Below, one piece after another: positions 36,261-47,650 of a stretch of 64,000 nucleotides of DNA (its first letter is position 1; every line of letters begins with the position of its first letter). The stretch is from Delphinus delphis. Lineage: Eukaryota > Chordata > Mammalia > Artiodactyla > Delphinidae. A model generated the notes under the pieces. That model was not told where the DNA came from, did not search any database, and saw only the letters and a list, made by a program, of their open reading frames with translations. The stretch lies in contig NC_082694.2 of NCBI RefSeq assembly GCF_949987515.2, forward strand, positions 17,415,958 to 17,479,957, given 5' to 3'. The translations under genes and the position numbers were made by a program.

Positions 36261-37479
36261 TCCTCAAAATTCTCTTCTAGACTTTTACATTTTGTCTGAG
36301 ATCACTATGAGCATAAATTAGTCTTTTGGAGAGACAAACATTGCTCATGTATATCTGGTAACCATTATGTTGGTTGCAATCTCTGTGGAGGCCAAATGAG
36401 TAATAGAATTTAATCATTCCTAGGAGGCTTATAGAATAAGAAATATGCTGAGGAATGTATAAGTGAAACAATTAGGTATAAAATAGCCATTTAACACTGG
36501 AGGCATATATGCAGTAAACTAGTGATTGTTAAATCTCAAGCAAGCAGGAAGGGGCAGTTTGAGGCAAATATATATATATATTTAACAATGTGCATAGCTT
36601 GCTTACCATGGAGAGAGGTGATGTGGGTCTTGGATATAAAATTAAATTTGACCTTGCTTGCATTATGCCAATTTGCTGAGTCAATCAATACAATAGATGG
36701 TATAATTTTCCAATCTTGCTTTTTCTCTTGCTTGTGAGCAAATGACTTTGACATGAGAAAAATAATTTTTCAAAAGCTAAACTGTATTTACAGGGGTTAA
36801 ATAATTCAACTTGTCAACAGCCTTTCTTCCAAAATATATCTGAAGTAGAGAAATCCTTAGGCGATTTACACTTTGGGGTAAGCAACTTTCTTTGGCATTT
36901 TGTTCTCTGTAGTAATTCCATTAAAACAGCACAATTTATTGCACATCTGTCTTTGCAGATTTTATCAATGCTGAAACCTTTTAAACTGAGAATGGGATTA
37001 AGTAAACCCCATTTACCAATGTAGTAAAATATAATAGACATCCAGCCCATTAAGTGGCCAACTAAATCAATATATCCATTTGGCAGCAATTTCCAGAAGA
37101 TAAGATGAGAACCTCCTGTTCTGTTTGATAGCTGAGTAAACTTAAGGGGAAGAATTTACAGTAGTTTCCGTGTGTACTTTGAAGGAATGTTCATTATTCT
37201 CAAATTGCCTTCTCATGTCAGCAGATTTGTGGTTAGTAAACAGGGAAGTCATTCATACTCCTTCTCCTGCGCAGTTATAGAGTCTGCAGTGAGGCGACTG
37301 AGGCAGAGGGCAGACAGGTATTTGAAACTATTTAACAAAGAAAAGATTTCAGCTCTGATTAAAAGATATTTATAAATTTTAATTGTGCAAAACATATTGT
37401 TCAAATCACCCCAAATAATATGGCTGTCTATATGAGGGAAAAGAGGGGAGAACTGAAGGACACATGAAGGTAAAACATG
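36261..37479. other. Unique DNA, no recognised repeat
   Basis: About 1.2 kb is free of recognisable repeats and holds A+T-rich but complex text. A small (TA)n lies at about 36569-36582. No exon-like frame was seen. The lack of repeat insertions makes it a candidate for conserved non-coding DNA, which cannot be judged from one sequence. Confidence 0.4.
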
Positions 37480-37770
37480 TAATAATAAAAATAACTTGCA
37501 ATGTGCTTAGAATGTGTCAGGTGCTAAGTGTCTTATATATTTATTAACTTAATAGAGATCAATCAAAGAAGGAAAACTAACTTGATTTGTGCTTACAATG
37601 TGCCAGAAATGATTCTTGGAACATTTACATACATTATTATTTGTTTAACCTTTACAAAACTAAATGTTTGAGGTAGATATTATTACGGATATGGAAACAG
37701 AGAATCAGAGTGAACTGCCCCAAAATCACAATTAAAAGTATTGAGAATAGTATTTTAATGTAGGCTTTTG
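37480..37770 (-). mobile_element. MIR SINE, with a second partial MIR in tandem
   Basis: The main copy (about 37580-37770) reads ttgtgcttacaatgtgccag, acatttacatacattattat, gaggtagatattatta, cagagaatcagag. A shorter piece just before it (caatgtgcttagaatgtgtc, aggtgctaagtgtctta) has the same order and orientation, suggesting two adjacent MIR fragments. Confidence 0.6.
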
Positions 37771-37839
37771 CTTCCTTGGCCCATTGTTCTGTAAAATGAA
37801 ATACCAGAAATAGGAGACGTGTAAAGTGTATGTACAGTA

Positions 37840-37841
37840 TA

Positions 37842-37891
<50 letters not shown>

Positions 37892-37925
37892 CACACACAC
37901 ACATACACATACATACATATATATT
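37840..37925 (+). repeat. (TG)n(TA)n(CA)n compound microsatellite
   Basis: TG repeats, then TA repeats, then CA and TACA repeats follow each other. The arrangement is self-complementary and could form a hairpin. The Tyr/Ile/Cys/Val frames on the minus strand are artefacts. Confidence 0.95.
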
Positions 37926-38294
37926 CATATAGGCTAAAAGCCGAATATTATAAATATTAGTAGTTAACTCTTTTGATGACAATTCAGGAGACAGAAATTA
38001 GTGACTAAAGTCAAGCACTGAAATCAGACACAGAAGAAGCAGGTTATGGTCAGTAGCTCAGAAAATGCTCAGGGTCAGAAACAGGAGTTAAAGCATTATT
38101 ACATTTAGAACACAAATTCTGTGAATCCCTATAGCTACCTTTAAACAAAAGAGTTAAGTTATGATCTTAAATGAGGCAGTGTGCCTGAAAACTCCTAACT
38201 TTATGCTGGACACACTTTAGCTTCAATAAATGCCCATTGAGCCTGCAGACTCAGGGGTTGTGTGCATAAAAGTTAAATCACACAGACATGATTT

Positions 38295-38495
38295 CCAGTC
38301 CCAAGTCTGCCCCATTTTTCAGCTCTAGGACTTTTGACAACATTCTTGGATGATTTTACTTCTTTAAGACTGTTTCTTTATTTGTAAAGTAGAGATAAAG
38401 AGATAATAGAATATAACCCATAGTTTTTACATGATAATGTTACACAATGCTTTTAAAACACTTAACTCACTGCCTTGCACTTAATGCCCAATGAA
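38295..38495 (+). mobile_element. MIR SINE remnant
   Basis: MIR order is readable in sense: agctctaggacttttgac, ttacttctttaagactg, ttctttatttgtaaagtag, agataaagagataata, cactgccttgcac. Moderately diverged. Confidence 0.65.
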
Positions 38496-38499
38496 AATT

Positions 38500-38760
38500 C
38501 TTATTCCCGATATATATTATCTCTATACACACATAAACATATACATATGCACACATGTGCACTCTTTATATGCATATAGATATTATGGGCATATTATTCA
38601 GAATGAATTTAAATTGTACATATGTACATCCACATATACGTATGTATCTATATTGTATGTATATATCTTATATATATACGTGTATTGGATAATATACATA
38701 TATGTATATACATATTATCCAATATATGTATAATATACATATATATTTTATATTATTGAC
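38500..38760 (+). repeat. A+T-rich microsatellite with a palindrome
   Basis: TA/TATG/TACA-type repeats dominate. A perfect 13-bp inverted pair, tattggataatat at 38683-38695 and its complement at 38712-38724, surrounds a 16-base loop that is itself TA/CA repeat. This tract lies 34 bases before the left arm of the long inverted duplication. Confidence 0.9.
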
Positions 38761-38793
38761 TTAATCTATGTAAAGTATTGTATCTGAATTTTT

Positions 38794-39046
38794 GACCAAA
38801 TAATATAAACATGTTCCATTTTAATATTTTAATAACATTTCTTCACAAAATAATTTTTTTCTATAAAAATGACTATACACAAAGAATAATGACTATATAA
38901 CACTCAACTCTGTGAGTGGCTCAACATTTACTCAGTCACCTCCTTTGGGCATTTAGAAAATTTCATATTTCCCCCAATATATATAGTGTTGTAATGAACA
39001 TTTTCTGTATGAGTTTTTTTAAGCTTTTATTTATCTATTTTGGATT
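38794..39046 (+). repeat. Long inverted duplication, left arm (probable donor)
   Basis: These 253 bp recur as a reverse complement at 40982-41234 with five single-base differences and no gaps. The arm lies within text resembling an old L1-type repeat: the motif tttggattattttcttaaaa runs across its right boundary, so this side is probably the original location. Differences from the right arm are at about 38853, 38898, 38915, 38921 and 38986. Confidence 0.95.
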
Positions 39047-39169
39047 ATTTTCTTAAAATAGAATAGCACAAATTAATTGGTGAAATGTTATAAATATTTT
39101 ATACTAATTTGTATTACAAAACAATACAATAAAAAATTATATATGTATTGGAAGCCAAAGGAAAGAAGT

Positions 39170-39395
39170 CAACATTCACTGAGCAATGTTGATTTCACAT
39201 TACATATTAGGTGCTGTGATGTTGCCTTATTTAAATATCACTACAACCCTGATATAGATATGATCTCTTTTTACAGTGTAAGAAGCTGAAGCCTACAGAG
39301 CATGTGTAACCTGTCCCAAGTCATCAAATTACTAGGTAGTAGAAAATAGACTTGAACTCAAATCTGAATCTCTACTTCTTCACACTAGAAGCAGA
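39170..39395 (-). mobile_element. MIR SINE remnant
   Basis: Reverse MIR order: attaggtgctgtgatgttg, aatatcactacaaccctga, tttttacagtgtaagaag, cccaagtcatcaaattact, gacttgaactcaaatctga. Confidence 0.7.
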
Positions 39396-40604
39396 ACTGT
39401 CCTGAATGAGCTTAACATTGAAGGGGGACACCTTTTCCACATCTTTGCCATGGGCTCTCCCTCAATCAACCTCCCTTTCCTCCTAGAAATTGTTTAGCAT
39501 TCAAGAGCATGGAAGGAGGGGTAGGATGAACATGAGTTTTGTGTTGCCTCATCTAGGGTTCCAAGGTAGAAGATCTAAATCAGAAAAAAATTCTGAGGGT
39601 CCAGTCTGAAGTTCTCTGCTAACGTTTTATAGATTTGGAGAATCCACTAGAAGTCAGAGGGGATGAGGGGAGGACATTAGGAAGGCAAGAAGTGTTGGAA
39701 TGAAAGGATCAGTGTTAGAAAAACATGATTTCTTAGCAGGATAAGCTCTTTGTAAATATTTATCTTGGTTGTTTACTATATAAACATAAATCTTTAGCCA
39801 CTGGCATGGACACTCGATGGGAAATATGCCTCTGGTTTAATGACTGTTCTGAAGTTGATAGCTTGGTGCTATTGGGCATGCAAAGCTGTAACCTCGCTGT
39901 CTCCACATGAGCCAGGTATTGAGAAAGGGAGAACTGATTTTCAGCGTAAAGAGGCTTTTCAGTTAATCTTCCTGTATGCAGATGTATTAAACATGGTCTG
40001 CTTGGAGTTAGTAATTCACTCCTGTTTCCCTGAAGTAATGGATTTAGCCTTGATCTAGGTGGATATTTATGACCTTTTGTGAGCTGTTACTTGCAACCAA
40101 CCCCAAGTTACACAGGTCTAAAAATGACCTGAAGCAGTCAAACCTGGAATAGCTTTAGTAGCTGTTACCATTTGCATCTTAACATGGTAGGGTGCCTTTT
40201 AAGTGAAGCAAGCCTGTTAAATTACTATTTCATATTTCCAAGACAACACACAAAGGATGCACTCAATCCCTGTTTCCTAATCAGTGCATCATGGATGCTT
40301 ACCATGTATTAAAACATCTTCTGAGCTTCATGACATGTGGGACTTCTTAAGTGTTTTTGGTAGCAGTATCAGTTTTCATGGTTTACCTGGTGGTGTAGAT
40401 GGGAAAAGAGGAAGTTTGCCTATTTACTTATGTGCTTAAATCTAACATAATTGTTGGACCCTCTTTAATCTTCTCTGTTGGGCTACAGGTAAATTTTCAG
40501 TTTGCTTATAGTTACCCCTAATGCTTATGGACACTTTCTCCTTGAATGAGGGTCACTCTCTCAGTGCAGGCAGCAGGGAGAGGTCAGTGTGAGATATAAC
40601 TAAT
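39396..40604. other. Unique DNA between inverted-duplication arms
   Basis: No gene or confident repeat was seen. The 39840-40110 part is complex and free of repeats, with no open exon-like frame longer than 72 residues. Confidence 0.5.
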
Positions 40605-40690
40605 TTTCTCTAACTACTGTGTGCCAGCTGCTTGTCTAGGGCTTGGTTTATATGTGTTTAATTAGCTATAGTCCACCTTAAAATAATATT
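40605..40690 (-). mobile_element. Small MIR fragment
   Basis: The phrase ctactgtgtgccagctgctt followed by a degenerate ctagggcttggtttatatg block matches the reverse MIR tail region. Confidence 0.4.
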
Positions 40691-40799
40691 ATATAACTTT
40701 AAGTGTAATGTGAGGATCTCATGGAAGTATACTACCAATCCCTTCTTCCTCTTTTTGTGCTATCATTGTCACATTTTTACTTTTACATGTGCCATAAAT

Positions 40800-41470
40800 A
40801 TACAATACACTGCTATTATTTTTGTTGGAGGAGCTCATCAAGAGGACATGACAACTGCTTGACCCTCCAACTGGACCAGAGCAATCAGAGGCTCCTCACT
40901 TTCACTCAGTCCTTGGAATGTACCTTCTACCCTCTGTTCCCATGGCTGAAGCTGTTTTCAAGGACACAGTCTTGAGCGGGCAATCCAAAATAGATAAATA
41001 AAAGCTTAAAAAAACTCATACAGAAAATGTTCATTACAACATTATATATATTGGGGGAAATATGAAATTTTCTAAATGCCCAAAGGAGGTGACTGAGTAA
41101 ATGTTGGGCCATTCACAGAGTTGAGTGTTGTATAGTCATTATTCTTTGTGTATAGTCATTTTTATAGAAAAAAAATATTTTGTGAAGAAATGTTATTAAA
41201 ATATTAAAATGGAACATGTTTATATTATTTGGTCATCTGGATAGTAGAGGTGACTGAACCTAGTTACAACCTCTATATAAACTCAAGATTCTGGTAGGTG
41301 AGTTAAGAGATCTTGTCTTGTGGCCACCCAAGCAAGACAGGCCTGTAATATAAATTCCCATTCTTATTAAATCTGCCATCTCCCAATCTGTAGTGGTCTG
41401 TCACTTTCTTCAGTCTCTCCTTGCCTGTATGTATGGGGGCCGGTTTTGGATTTTACTTGAGACGTTCCCA
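40800..41470 (+). other. Possible LTR interrupted by the right arm of the inverted duplication
   Basis: Sequence on both sides of 40982-41234 (ggaggagctcatcaagagga to the left; acaacctctatataaactc and ctcccaatctgtagtggtct to the right) has the feel of an LTR ending in an R-U5-like stretch. If so, the inverted copy landed inside it. No family is recognised. Confidence 0.3.
40982..41234 (-). repeat. Long inverted duplication, right arm (probable inserted copy)
   Basis: Exact reverse-complement partner of 38794-39046 apart from five substitutions (98 percent identity over 253 bp), separated by a 1935-bp spacer. It has no A-tail and no visible target duplication (left flank cttgagcgggc, right flank atctggatag), so it does not look retroposed. 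The neighbouring text on both sides is unrelated to the flanks of the left arm. Confidence 0.95.
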
Positions 41471-41489
41471 AATTTGCAAACCAACAAAT

Positions 41490-42132
41490 TTCTAATATTC
41501 TTCATTTATGTGCTTGTGTAAGTGTGTGTAGTTCCATGTTTCTGTCTGTTATTATTTTGTTTAAAGATTCCTTTAATATTACTTATAGTGCAAATGTAGT
41601 GTCAAAGACTTCTGTCAGTTTTTGTCTGAAAATCTTCTTTTCCATTTTTTTGAAAATTATTTTTGCTGGAGGTAGAATTCTGGGTTAACAGATTTTTCTT
41701 CTTTCAGTACTTAAAAGGTATTATGCCATTGCCTTTGGCTTGCAGATGTTCTCATGAGAGTACTGATGTTCTTTTTTCCTCTATACATAATGTGTCTTTT
41801 ACTTGCTGGCTGCCTTCAAGATTTTCTCTTTATTTGTTATTTTCAGCAATTTGAATCTGATATATCTTGGTGACTTTTTCCTGTTCATTTACTTATTTGA
41901 CATTTATATACTTATTTTTTTTAGTCCTGTATGGTATTTCCTTAGCTTCTTGAATCTTTGATTTGTTTTCTTTCATTACATTTGGAAATTCTCAGACATC
42001 ATCTGTTGAAATATTTATTTTGACCTGTTCTCTCTCTCTCCTCCTTCTGTATCTCTGCTGGAACTCCCTATTTGTTCATGCATGATGTCTACCTTTTCTA
42101 ATAGAACCTTTAACATATTAATAATAATTGTC
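41490..42132 (-). mobile_element. Old L1M/HAL1-like element, part 1
   Basis: Complement of an old L1 upstream/ORF1-type region: ttgctggaggtagaattctg, aaaggtattatgccattgcc, ttttcagcaatttgaatctg, tctgctggaactccctattt. It is related to text at 59335-59530 and to the start of the young L1 ORF1 complement. It continues beyond the SINE at 42133. Confidence 0.6.
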
Positions 42133-42252
42133 GGGCTTCCCTGGTGGTGCAGTGGTTGAGAGTCCGCCTGCCGATGAAGGGGACACGGGTTCGTGCCCCG
42201 GTCCGGGAAGATCCCACATGCCGCGGAGCGGCTGGGCCCGTGAGCCATGGCC
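42133..42252 (+). mobile_element. CHR-family SINE, 3'-truncated
   Basis: The head and first core are intact (gggcttccctggtggtgcag, ccgcggagcggctgggcccg) but the copy stops after gagccatggcc. It lacks the second half and any A-tail. No target duplication is evident. Later deletion is the simplest explanation because retroposition truncates the other end. Confidence 0.9.
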
Positions 42253-43070
42253 TTTTCTTGTGCTTCATTTAAGTTTTGGTTGAAAGTCAGACATCTTGTT
42301 TGGGCAGTGGCGATTGAGATAAATAATATTCATGCCAGAAGATGGGCACATTTCTTTTTAGCTAGGATTTTATTGTGGGGTAAAGTTAAGTCAGTTGAAT
42401 CAGGTGGTGTGCTGGGTTTGGGTTTTGTTGTTACTACTGTTACCCTCAGCAAACTACAGGCTTCAAAGTCCTCTGGCATTATATTCTGTTTACTGTGGGG
42501 ACCAACTGAGTTTTCTTCAGTGTGTGCTCCCCTCTCAACTTTGAGATCACAGTTTCTCTTTCTATACCTGTCCTACCTCTAACAGTAGACTTGCTGGCCA
42601 GGAATAGGGGGAAACTGCGTTCTCTATTGTCCTGGTTCAGTCTCAGTCTATTTTTTTTTTTTTTGGCTGTACGTGGGCTTCGCACTGTTGTGGCCTCTCC
42701 CGTTGTGGAGCACGGGCTCCGGACGCGCAGGCTCAGCGGCCATGGCTCACGGGCCCAGCCACTCCGCGGCATGTGGGATCTTCCCGGATCGGGGCAAGAA
42801 TCTGCGTCCCCTGCATCGACATGCGGAATCTCAACCACTGCGCCACCAGGGAAGCCCCCAGTCTCAGTCTTAATCAGATGTTATACTCCTGAATCTTTGG
42901 AGTGAGACCTTCTCAGTGATCCAGCCCCTCCCCAACTGGTAAGGGATCTCTAATGGCCTTGATGCAGGAGTTTCCTCCTGCCTCTTGCCCAGGACAGGTC
43001 TTCACAAGTGCTGTTAAGATGACCAGTTTTGTTCCTTCAGCATTTTGAGGCTTTTTTTTTTTTTCTACAG
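42253..43070 (-). mobile_element. Old L1M/HAL1-like element, part 2
   Basis: It contains tttggttgaaagtcagacat, similar in position and content to gttgaaaacaggacattttg at about 24391, then a G+C-richer stretch ending in a T-run near 43050. It is interrupted by a SINE at 42650. Confidence 0.45.
42650..42858 (-). mobile_element. CHR-family SINE, short form
   Basis: Reverse copy with T-run, gtgggcttcgcactgttgtg, CpG-rich core and agggaagccc head. A perfect 12-bp duplication, cagtctcagtct, lies at 42638-42649 and 42859-42870. Confidence 0.95.
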
Positions 43071-46015
43071 AAGATAGGAAAGCAGGAATCAGACAGAACT
43101 TATATCATTGCCCACACTGTTTTCAGTCCTAGTTCTAGAGAACTCAGAGATATTGTGCAGAGTACAGAGATGGGGTTACAGTCAAAGAAAATATAAAAAC
43201 TGGTATGGGTAGGTGAATCGAGGAACCAAGAACAAAATTCACAGGGACAAGGCAAGTGTTCAAAAATTATCATTGAGGCATATCAGGTAAGGGTTATCTA
43301 ATCAGAAGAATGACTTTATTATAAATGCCAAGATGACTGTAGGTGTGGGAGTGGAGAAATGCAGGTAAGACAAACTTTCATAGGCATAGAGGAGGCATGT
43401 TCCTTCAGATGTCTCCCAATAAATGTAAACTGTTATTTAAATGCAAGACCATGAAAGTATACTGTCTTGGTAATAAAGTAGTCAAAGTTTGATGTGTTAA
43501 AAAACAGAGGAAGCTTCAAACTGATGAAAAATGTATTTAAATCTATTCTGTATATGGCAGAGACTCCAGTTAATCTTATTAGCTCCTTATCCTATGTTTG
43601 TATGTATTTTTTTTTTTTATGTAGGTCCAGCTTAGTTAACAGGAGTGACCCACTCTGACTACTAATCTTCATAAGGATTGAGAATTTCAAAGGTAGAAAA
43701 AGAAAGAAAACAGAGGATGGAAACATTGAATAGGATATTTAGCACATAAAGTTATTCCACAAACAGAAAAAGATAAATTCCTGAAATAAGAAACATCAGG
43801 GAATATAGAAGACAGTGAAGTGATGTGACTAATGGTGGAGATGAGTCAGCATGTTTTCAAGCAAATCCTATCAGACAATGTCTATAGGTCAGAGGTTGTT
43901 AATGACTCGAGCAAAATTAAAATGGGGGTCTCAGCCCTTGTGACAGGGACTTACAAATTGTTGGGAAGACAAATCTTATACATGTGAAACTATCAAGAAA
44001 ATTGGGCATTCTGAGTAATCCATGGCATCATGTGTGATCTGAAAACATTTTCACTAGCTTCTTCTGGACCTGATTTCTGTATCTGCCTCTCTGGACCATT
44101 TAGCATCTCATTGCTCATTTAGCATCAGTGATGCCACAGTTTGGTTTCTTTACCATTCTGAACAATTTTCTGCCTCCCATTGTCAATTCTCACTTTCTTT
44201 TGCTCCTTTCTGTTTATCTCCTCTTCCCCACTCTCCTCAGCTAAATGGCCACCCAAAGGTTGAGTCTTAGGCTCTTTTCTTCTCTCTCTCTCTCTGTCTC
44301 TCTCTCTCATCAACACAACTCCAGCTATCTTCTTCTTCCATTTAATTCTCAGAATAAAACTGGTATTAAATTTAAACACTGGTTCTGCTCCCTAAATCTT
44401 TCTATTTGGAATTCTATCCTATCATATCCTCTTTAAACAAATTAATGTTTATTAAACACCAGAGACAATCTTAGACAAAGAGGGTGCAAATATGAAAAAG
44501 GAGTCATGCCTGACTTTAACAAAGCACCAGTATTAATAACAATCATTCATTCACTCCCTCATTTACTCCACAAATACTTAATGTGAGACTAGGGATCTTG
44601 TCCTTTAGAGTTACCATTACATTTCCAACAGTTGAAGAGTTCCTGGTACAAATGAGGCATTCACTGAGCATTACCAAATTATCCAATGAAAGTAAGTAAG
44701 GGAAGCCTACCTGAGAAAAGACAGAGTTCTGTTTAGCACAAGGAAGGAGAGGGAGACAATGGTCATCATTAAGTAAATAAAATAATATGGGATTATTGGA
44801 GAGAGTTGATATCCACTGATGGTGAATTAGGGGAAAACATTTATTCTGCAATGGAAGGATATATTTTGGACTTTTTTAATGGTTGAAAACCAGGACTGTG
44901 AATAATTGCTATTTACTCCTAAAGGAAATAGCAAACCTTGATTCCACAAACACTTTAAGAAAAAAACTGTATAAATTATTACTTATATATGATTTAAATA
45001 GTTTTACCTGAGGGGAGATTGTATGAAATCCTCAGGGTACCTCACAGTAGGGGTAATGTCCTCATTAAACAAATGTAGCTATTTGCATCTAAAACTTTCC
45101 TTTATCTCCTTTGTCATCTCTATAAATTGCTGAAATCTAGGATTAAATAGATGATTCACCAAAGTAATACCAGGATATTCGATGCTGAATTTCATAAACA
45201 ATCTTTTTTCCCCTGCAATCTGGCACAGAAAATTTCTTGAAACCTAAAAGCACTATTCCTGCATTTGATGTAAATAGAATACTCATGAATTTTAAACATT
45301 CTCAATATGCCACTCATTTAATACTCTAAACAAATACTGTGCTACTCAAAAAATACATATTAAGTTCAGGAAAAAGGAAAGGAAAACTTGTTTCCTTTAT
45401 GGTTATGGGTAGCATTTAAATATCACACAGTGCCATTTGAGGGTCATCAGTTGACTGTAGGACTTTATACCTCTCTTAAAGGAGCACCCTGGAGATGTGC
45501 ACACTTAACAGAGATAAGGGCTTCTTTCTACATGTGGTAATGTTGGAACAGGAATTAGTCTATAAAATAAAATTTAAAAATATATAAATAATCCAGCATC
45601 CTGTAGCAATGAGTAGAGCCAAAGGCTACAAATCACAATTAGGAAAAACTGAATAAGGTCCCTGCATGTAGATTTGATCAGCTGAGTGTATGTCCTGAGC
45701 TTTCTAAGTGAAAAGTGCCAGAAGTTTGCTGACACTCTTAGTTTTAGCATGAGGCATTTATTTAAAAACTAGGAATATATAGGTACTTCGGTAAAATTTA
45801 AAGTATCTCTTTTGTTCTAAAGACATCTTTTTGTTTAATAGGGGAACTCTGAAAATGTTTTGGCTACATACAGGAACAAAAGAAAGATGCCTCTTATTAT
45901 CATTATTTTTAAATCTTTGGTACTATTATCCAGTGCAATTAGATAAATAAAGATTAAAAAATAGGGGTATTTCTATACTATAAAAACTATAAGAACTATA
46001 AAAATTAAATGTTTT
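43071..46015. other. Unique non-coding DNA with a (TC)n tract
   Basis: Nearly 3 kb without gene or confident repeat. A (TC)n microsatellite occupies 44281-44309, and a cattcattcactccctcattt block near 44545 may be an old L2/MIR tail. Frames up to 102 residues show no domain. Confidence 0.5.
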
Positions 46016-46031
46016 AAAATCCCATAAACCA

Positions 46032-46238
46032 GGGCTTCCGTGGTGGCGCAGTGGTTGAGAGTCCGCCTGCCGATGCAGGGGACACGGGTTCATGCCCCGG
46101 TCCAGGAGGATCCCACATGCCACGGAGCGGCTGGGCCCGTGAGCCATGGCCGCTGAGCCTGTGCGTCCGGAGCCTGTGCTCCGCAACAGGAGAGGCCACA
46201 ACGGTGAGAGGCCCATGTACAGCAAAAAAAAAAAAAAA
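46032..46238 (+). mobile_element. CHR-family SINE, short form
   Basis: Near-consensus copy ending in an A-run. A perfect 16-bp duplication, aaaatcccataaacca, lies at 46016-46031 and 46239-46254. Confidence 0.95.
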
Positions 46239-46264
46239 AAAATCCCATAAACCACAAGAAAACT

Positions 46265-46700
46265 CTAGTTATTATTACTGTGCTGGAAATCAGCCCCAAA
46301 TTTAGCAGTTTAAAACAACAATCATTATAATCAGTCATGATTTCTCTGGGTTAGAAGTTTGGGAGCATATTAGCTGTGGAGTTTTGACTCTGGCTAGTCC
46401 TGAGGTCATCCCAAAAGCTTCTTCACTCAACATCTGTTACCTGGGTTGACAGCTGGATGATGAGAGAGCTGGGGCTCCATAGGCATCTCTGTCTGTCTCT
46501 CTATGTGATCTCTCCACATGGTTTCTCCACTAGGTGATGACAGGGTAGCTGGACTACTTGCATGGTAACTCAAGCTTCCAAAGGCACATTTCCAGGTAGA
46601 AAGCCAGGCAAAGCCATTGGTAGGTTTTATCTTAAGAAAACCATGTAGCCATCTTTAGAAAATACAATCTTCTACAAGTTCATTCAAACGGGAAAAGACA
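46265..46700 (-). mobile_element. Ancient interspersed repeat (MaLR- or MER-like)
   Basis: The phrases atttagcagtttaaaacaac, tctctgggttagaagtttgg, gttgacagctggatgatg and tctccacatggtttctcc follow the order of a common old mammalian repeat. I recall the family but not its name; the assignment to MaLR is a guess. Confidence 0.4.
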
Positions 46701-47379
46701 CATTACACAATAAATGGTGTGCATAGCTTATTGAAAAATGTAAATCTATATTTAGGAAATTTTGAACACATGGACTATGTAAATGTAAAACTATACAACC
46801 ATAAATTACTGGAAAAAAATGTTGGCAATTGTTTTTTCAATGTCAACTATTACTCAAATTTAAAAAAAAATAAATAAAAATAATGTGAATATGATAAAAT
46901 AAAATTTGTTGCATGGTTCAAAATTTTTAAAATAATAAGCACAGTAAAAAATGATAGTAAACTTAAAGTTGTGAAAATTTTACAACTCCTATCACAGACA
47001 AAGTCTAATCTTTCTAATATTAAAAATATTCTCAGATAAATAAGATAATGACTAATAACCCAATGGGGTAAAATGGGAGAAGAAATAAAATAGTATTAGT
47101 GAAAAATAACATATAAACAGTACTTAAGCATAGGAAAAGCTACTGAATCTCATTTATAAGAGAAAGAAAATTAAAACTATACGGAGAATCTCTAATTCAC
47201 TTATGAAACTGATACCATTCCAAGATATATTAACACACAGTACTGTTGAGGCCCATAAGGAAATAGAAATGTATTGCTTTTTGAAAGTGTAATTCTTTAG
47301 AAAGAGCCTTTTGTCATTTTTTTTTTTTTTCAAAATAGCAATTGACTCCACAATTTTACTGTAAGGACTATATTTGCAG
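46701..47379. other. A+T-rich unique DNA
   Basis: Long A runs and AAAT-type stretches (46860-46885) dominate. No element was recognised. Confidence 0.5.
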
Positions 47380-47650
47380 TAGGCAGAATTCTAAGAAGAT
47401 ACATAATGACCTATGCCCTTGTGTAATCCCAGCCCCTTGACTGAGGTAGGCTAGGTCTATAACTTGCTTCTTAACCAATAAATATGGTAAAAGTTATAGA
47501 CTGTCACTCCGGTGATTATGCCAAGTTATAAGTCAACTATAAAGGGATTTTGAAGATATAATTAAGGCCCTATAATCAGTTGACTTTAAGTAGATCAAAG
47601 GTGAGATTATACTGGGTAGGACTGACCTAATCAGGTAAACTCTTATTAAG
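47380..47650 (+). mobile_element. Ancient LTR-like repeat (MLT1/MER type)
   Basis: Diagnostic-looking blocks gcagaattctaagaagatac, tataattaaggccctataat, cagttgactttaagtagatc and gactgacctaatcaggta belong to a widespread old mammalian element, probably a MaLR/ERVL LTR. Confidence 0.5.

Noticed and set aside
37652..37982. Tyr/Ile/Cys/Val-rich minus-strand frames resembling membrane peptides
   Set aside because: They are produced by the TG/TA/CA compound microsatellite.
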